From Saprospiraceae bacterium (GTDB lineage Bacteria; Bacteroidota; Bacteroidia; Chitinophagales; Saprospiraceae): a stretch of 9,124 nt of DNA. The stretch covers positions 1 through 9,124 of the forward strand of contig JALVEG010000416.1 of NCBI GenBank assembly GCA_027031145.1, written 5' to 3'. The position numbers and the translations under genes are program-made. Shown here one piece after another: positions 6,873 through 9,124 of this stretch. Numbering within the stretch: position 1 is the first letter of the stretch; every line of letters starts with the position of its first letter. The notes under the pieces are model-generated. The model searched no databases, was not told where the DNA came from, and saw only the letters and a program-made list of their open reading frames with translations.

Positions 6873-8660
6873 ATGAACATTAAGTTATTTTTAGTTTTAT
6901 TGTTTTCTGTTTTATTTTTTAATTCATATGGACAAAAAAGATATGACTTGTATCATTATGAAGGACTTGATGGTAATAATGGAATAAATGATATTTTACT
7001 AGGCGACGGGATTAGTGCTTACATCGCCACTGACGGGGGATTGTATTTTGTACCTTCTGTAAGTGTAGAAGCAAGAGCGATTTCACCGGGACATATAATT
7101 TCAGCGATTTCTTCTATTGAAAATGGTGTTTTTGAATTTGGTGGAAATGATAAATATGCATTTTCAACAAATCCTGCAAAATTTTATTCTTTTGGTGATA
7201 GAAGTGTAAAAATATCATGTATGACTGATTATAAAAACAACTTATGGATTGGTACTAACGATGGTTTATATGTGATAAATAAGAAAAGGAAAAAAGTCAG
7301 CCGTCATTATACTCCAAATAATTCGGATATGGTGTCTAAACAGGTTAATTTTGTTTTCAAAGATCAGTATGGTATATTATGGATAGGTACAAAAAGTGGA
7401 ATTTTAAGAATAGATGGTGATAATTGGAAAATTTATGAAAAAAGACATTCATTTGAAGGTATCTTTGAAAACAGTGAAGGTCTTTGGGTTTTGAGTAATA
7501 AAGAATTGTGGAATATTGATAATATTAATAAAGCTAACAGATGGTACAGGCTTAATTTAAAAAAAGATCTTAAAAAAGGAGTTGTTAATGATCTGGTTGT
7601 TGATTCAAGAGGTAGGTTGATAATCGCTTCGGATATACTTGTCAGGTTTGATCCATATACTAATAAAGTGGAAAAGTATGGAAAGGATCTCGGGTTGGTT
7701 TCAAAAGCCTGTTCAGCTATTGCAATAGATAAAGAAGACAGGGTATGGATAGGAACTTCTGACAAAGGATTGTTTACTGTCGGTTTTGAAGATCATTACA
7801 GAGGTAAAAAGAAATACACTCCTCTGGAATTTGTTATGATCAGTAAATCCCCAAGTTGTTACGGTGATAATGACGGAAGTATCAAACTAATGATAAAAGG
7901 AGGTAAAAAACCATATAAATTCTTATGGTCAAACGGTGATGTTGATGCGAAGAAAGCAGACAACCTGACTGCCGGAGATTATAGCGTGACTGTTATTGAT
8001 TCAAAAGGAGATTCCCTCGTTAAATCTGTTGTGTTGCATGAGCCGGAAAAACTGTCTATAAAAGTAAAAAATATTGAAAAAAATATAACCGGTGCCGGAA
8101 GTATTGTTGAATTTGATGTTAAAGGAGGTACACCGGGTTACAGATTGGAAATTGATGGTTTCTCAACAGATCTGGATAAGAAAAATATTTCTTATGGCAA
8201 GCATGAAGCCAGAGTTATAGATGTAATGGGCTGTGATGCATTTGTTGATTTTGAAGTAGAAGGAGAAAAAGTAATGGCGGGACTTGATGCAGGAAAGATA
8301 AAAGTAGGACAGGTATTGCGTATTAACAATTTATATTTCCAGGCAGATTCAACTGATATTACTGATAAGTCCAAACCTGTCCTGGATGAAATATTTGAAT
8401 TTTTAAATAAAAATCCCGATATAGTTGTGGAAATTGGCGGTCATACCAATAATATTCCTACAACCGAATATTGTGATAAACTTTCAACAGAAAGAGCAAG
8501 GAATGTTGCAGAATATCTGATAAGAAGGGGGATTGAAAAGTCCAGAGTAAGTTTCAAAGGCTATGGTAAAAGGAAACCTATTGCCTCTAATTCTACTGCC
8601 GCCGGACGAAAAAAGAATCAACGGGTTGAAATGAAAATATTAAGTATTGGAAAAGAATAA
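6873..8660 (+). CDS. Exported beta-propeller / SprB-repeat / OmpA-domain fusion protein
   Basis: The 595-residue protein starts with a signal peptide (MNIKLFLVLLFSVLFFNSYG, cleavage near 20-21). Residues 22-310 form a Reg_prop-like propeller of about seven 40-residue blades; clear blade motifs are LWIGTNDGLYVI (124-135), LWIGTKSGILRI (169-180), LIIASDILVRFD (249-260) and VWIGTSDKGLFTV (291-303). The N-terminal RYDLYHYEG could supply the closing strand of blade seven. Two SprB-like units follow (318-397 and 398-468). The C-terminal OmpA-like domain (479-592) carries LYFQADSTDIT, GGHTNNIP, LSTERARNVAEYLIRRGI and GRKKNQRVEM, and should bind peptidoglycan from the periplasm. The usual Asp of GHTD is Asn526 here, while the partner Arg541 is kept. 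No histidine kinase or DNA-binding part is present, unlike hybrid sensors with such propellers. A barrel-like gene follows after 16 bases, suggesting an operon. The start fits the signal peptide; no Shine-Dalgarno is seen. Confidence 0.9.
   Translation: MNIKLFLVLLFSVLFFNSYGQKRYDLYHYEGLDGNNGINDILLGDGISAYIATDGGLYFVPSVSVEARAISPGHIISAISSIENGVFEFGGNDKYAFSTNPAKFYSFGDRSVKISCMTDYKNNLWIGTNDGLYVINKKRKKVSRHYTPNNSDMVSKQVNFVFKDQYGILWIGTKSGILRIDGDNWKIYEKRHSFEGIFENSEGLWVLSNKELWNIDNINKANRWYRLNLKKDLKKGVVNDLVVDSRGRLIIASDILVRFDPYTNKVEKYGKDLGLVSKACSAIAIDKEDRVWIGTSDKGLFTVGFEDHYRGKKKYTPLEFVMISKSPSCYGDNDGSIKLMIKGGKKPYKFLWSNGDVDAKKADNLTAGDYSVTVIDSKGDSLVKSVVLHEPEKLSIKVKNIEKNITGAGSIVEFDVKGGTPGYRLEIDGFSTDLDKKNISYGKHEARVIDVMGCDAFVDFEVEGEKVMAGLDAGKIKVGQVLRINNLYFQADSTDITDKSKPVLDEIFEFLNKNPDIVVEIGGHTNNIPTTEYCDKLSTERARNVAEYLIRRGIEKSRVSFKGYGKRKPIASNSTAAGRKKNQRVEMKILSIGKE
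6936..7802 (+). other. Seven-bladed Reg_prop-type propeller region
   Basis: Residues 22-310 split into blades at about 38-74, 75-111, 112-156, 157-193, 194-236, 237-279 and 280-309. Blade 7 lacks its outer strand, and the stretch before blade 1 (24-32) is strand-like, which suggests a 'velcro' closure. Blades 2 and 5 are degenerate. Propellers of this kind in two-component hybrid sensors of Bacteroidota usually come as two seven-bladed rings; only one ring is present here. Confidence 0.7.
7824..8276 (+). repeat. Two SprB-like units in the OmpA-domain protein
   Basis: Unit A (about 318-397) has SPSCYGDNDGSIKL, GGKKPYKFLWSNGD and LTAGDYSVTVIDSKGD, closely matching the repeats of the divergent adhesin. 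Unit B (about 398-468) is more diverged, with GGTPGYRLEI, SYGKHEARVIDVMGC. Unit A keeps only the first cysteine (329; position 380 is Asp). Unit B keeps only the second (454). They link propeller and OmpA domain. Confidence 0.8.
8307..8648 (+). other. OmpA-like peptidoglycan-binding domain
   Basis: Residues 479-592 follow the OmpA C-terminal order: a first strand with FQADSTDI, helix KPVLDEIFEFLNKNP, strand IVVEIGGHTNN, helix LSTERARNVAEYLIRRGI, strand VSFKGYGKRKP, and the end GRKKNQRVEMKIL. Asn526 stands where most members have the diaminopimelate-binding Asp; Arg541, 15 residues on, is conserved. The fold call is firm; strength of peptidoglycan binding is uncertain. Confidence 0.9.
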
Positions 8661-8676
8661 ACTTAACACTGTTTCT

Positions 8677-9124
8677 ATGAGATATCTTTCTTTGATTCTG
8701 TTTATTTTTATTACACTGAATTCTTTTTCTCAGGAGAATAATATTGACATGATAACTGAAGACAGTTTGTATTATGAAGAAGATCAGGAGGATTATTATT
8801 ATGAAGAAGAATATGAATATAGTGGATTGATAGCCTTGATAGGAATCCAATTTAAGTATCATGTTATTACAAGACCCGAAAGGTTTAACTATAATCCGTT
8901 TGGCTTTGGTGTTGGATGGTATAAACAGATAAATAAGAATTCACCTTTTTTTCTTGGCGGAAATCTCAGTTTGGATATTTATGGAAAAAAATCATATCAG
9001 TATTTGGATAACAGTTTTGAAGATGGTTATGAATATCAGTTTTCAGATGATTTTACCGGTTTTATTTTTAATGTGGATATAGGAGGTAAATATTTTTCCA
9101 AAAGAAGTTTTTGGATATTAATCC
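8677..9124 (+). CDS. Exported, probable outer-membrane beta-barrel protein (N-terminal part, cut by window edge)
   Basis: An ATG 16 bases after the propeller/OmpA gene opens a frame of 149 codons that runs off the right edge without a stop. It starts with a clear signal peptide, MRYLSLILFIFITLNSFS followed by Gln, the usual cleavage style in Bacteroidota. Residues 28-48 are almost entirely Tyr, Glu and Asp. After that come alternating hydrophobic-polar strands rich in Gly and aromatics, such as LIALIGIQFKYHV (51-63), PFGFGVGWYKQI (74-85), PFFLGGNLSLDIYG (90-103) and GFIFNVDIGGKYF, with short polar turns. This is the pattern of an outer-membrane barrel. I do not recognise a family. PorP/SprF-like proteins are barrels found next to SprB-type adhesins, but no specific PorP signature is visible. 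It is probably cotranscribed with the gene before it and may be its membrane partner. Confidence 0.75.
   Translation, partial: MRYLSLILFIFITLNSFSQENNIDMITEDSLYYEEDQEDYYYEEEYEYSGLIALIGIQFKYHVITRPERFNYNPFGFGVGWYKQINKNSPFFLGGNLSLDIYGKKSYQYLDNSFEDGYEYQFSDDFTGFIFNVDIGGKYFSKRSFWILI

Noticed and set aside
8661..8676. Separate promoter for the last gene
   Set aside because: The 16-base gap holds no TAnnTTTG element, so cotranscription with the preceding gene is simpler.
8593..8862. 89-codon minus-strand open frame at the junction of the last two plus-strand genes
   Set aside because: It overlaps the OmpA domain end and the signal peptide of the next gene. Its Ile/Phe-rich run is the complement of the acidic Tyr/Glu codons.

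Overview
The window looks like chromosomal DNA from a member of the Bacteroidota. The evidence is AT-rich DNA, starts without Shine-Dalgarno sequences in A-rich leaders, TAnnTTTG-type -7 elements, a type IX secretion (T9SS) C-terminal sorting domain, SprB-type adhesin repeats, and signal peptides ending in the SFSQ / SYGQ style. The OmpA domain variant resembles ones I associate with Saprospira-like lineages, but the sequence does not settle the genus.

Layout. (1) Positions 1-253, minus: the N-terminal part of a GNAT acetyltransferase that runs off the left edge. (2) 254-351: a short divergent intergenic region. (3) 352-1413, plus: a FabH-type ketoacyl-ACP synthase III with an intact Cys-His-Asn triad and about 32 extra residues between Cys and His. 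(4) 1414-2214, minus: a class I SAM-dependent methyltransferase whose stop codon abuts the fabH stop with no base between. (5) 2216-6232, minus: a 1338-residue secreted T9SS cargo protein, one base upstream of the methyltransferase and so probably in the same operon. Its order is signal peptide, FN3, proprotein-convertase P-domain, second FN3-like domain, MAM-like domain, MopE-type metal-binding motif, eight tandem SprB repeats, T9SS sorting domain. (6) 6233-6872: a 640-base AT-rich divergent intergenic region with candidate promoters and small palindromes but no convincing gene. (7) 6873-8660, plus: a 595-residue exported protein with a seven-bladed propeller, two SprB-like units and an OmpA-like peptidoglycan-binding domain. 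(8) 8677-9124, plus: the start of an exported, probably outer-membrane beta-barrel protein with a Tyr/Glu/Asp-rich N-terminal tract, cut by the right edge.

The most interesting part is 2216-9124. Two divergent transcription units each encode a SprB-repeat protein: one a giant acidic cargo for the cell surface or medium, the other a smaller, more lysine-rich protein that should be held to peptidoglycan by its OmpA domain. A barrel protein follows the anchor and a methyltransferase follows the adhesin. A plausible reading, inferred only from layout, is a cell-envelope or surface module in which adhesin and anchor are made together. No partner interaction can be shown from sequence alone. fabH and the GNAT gene look like ordinary neighbours.
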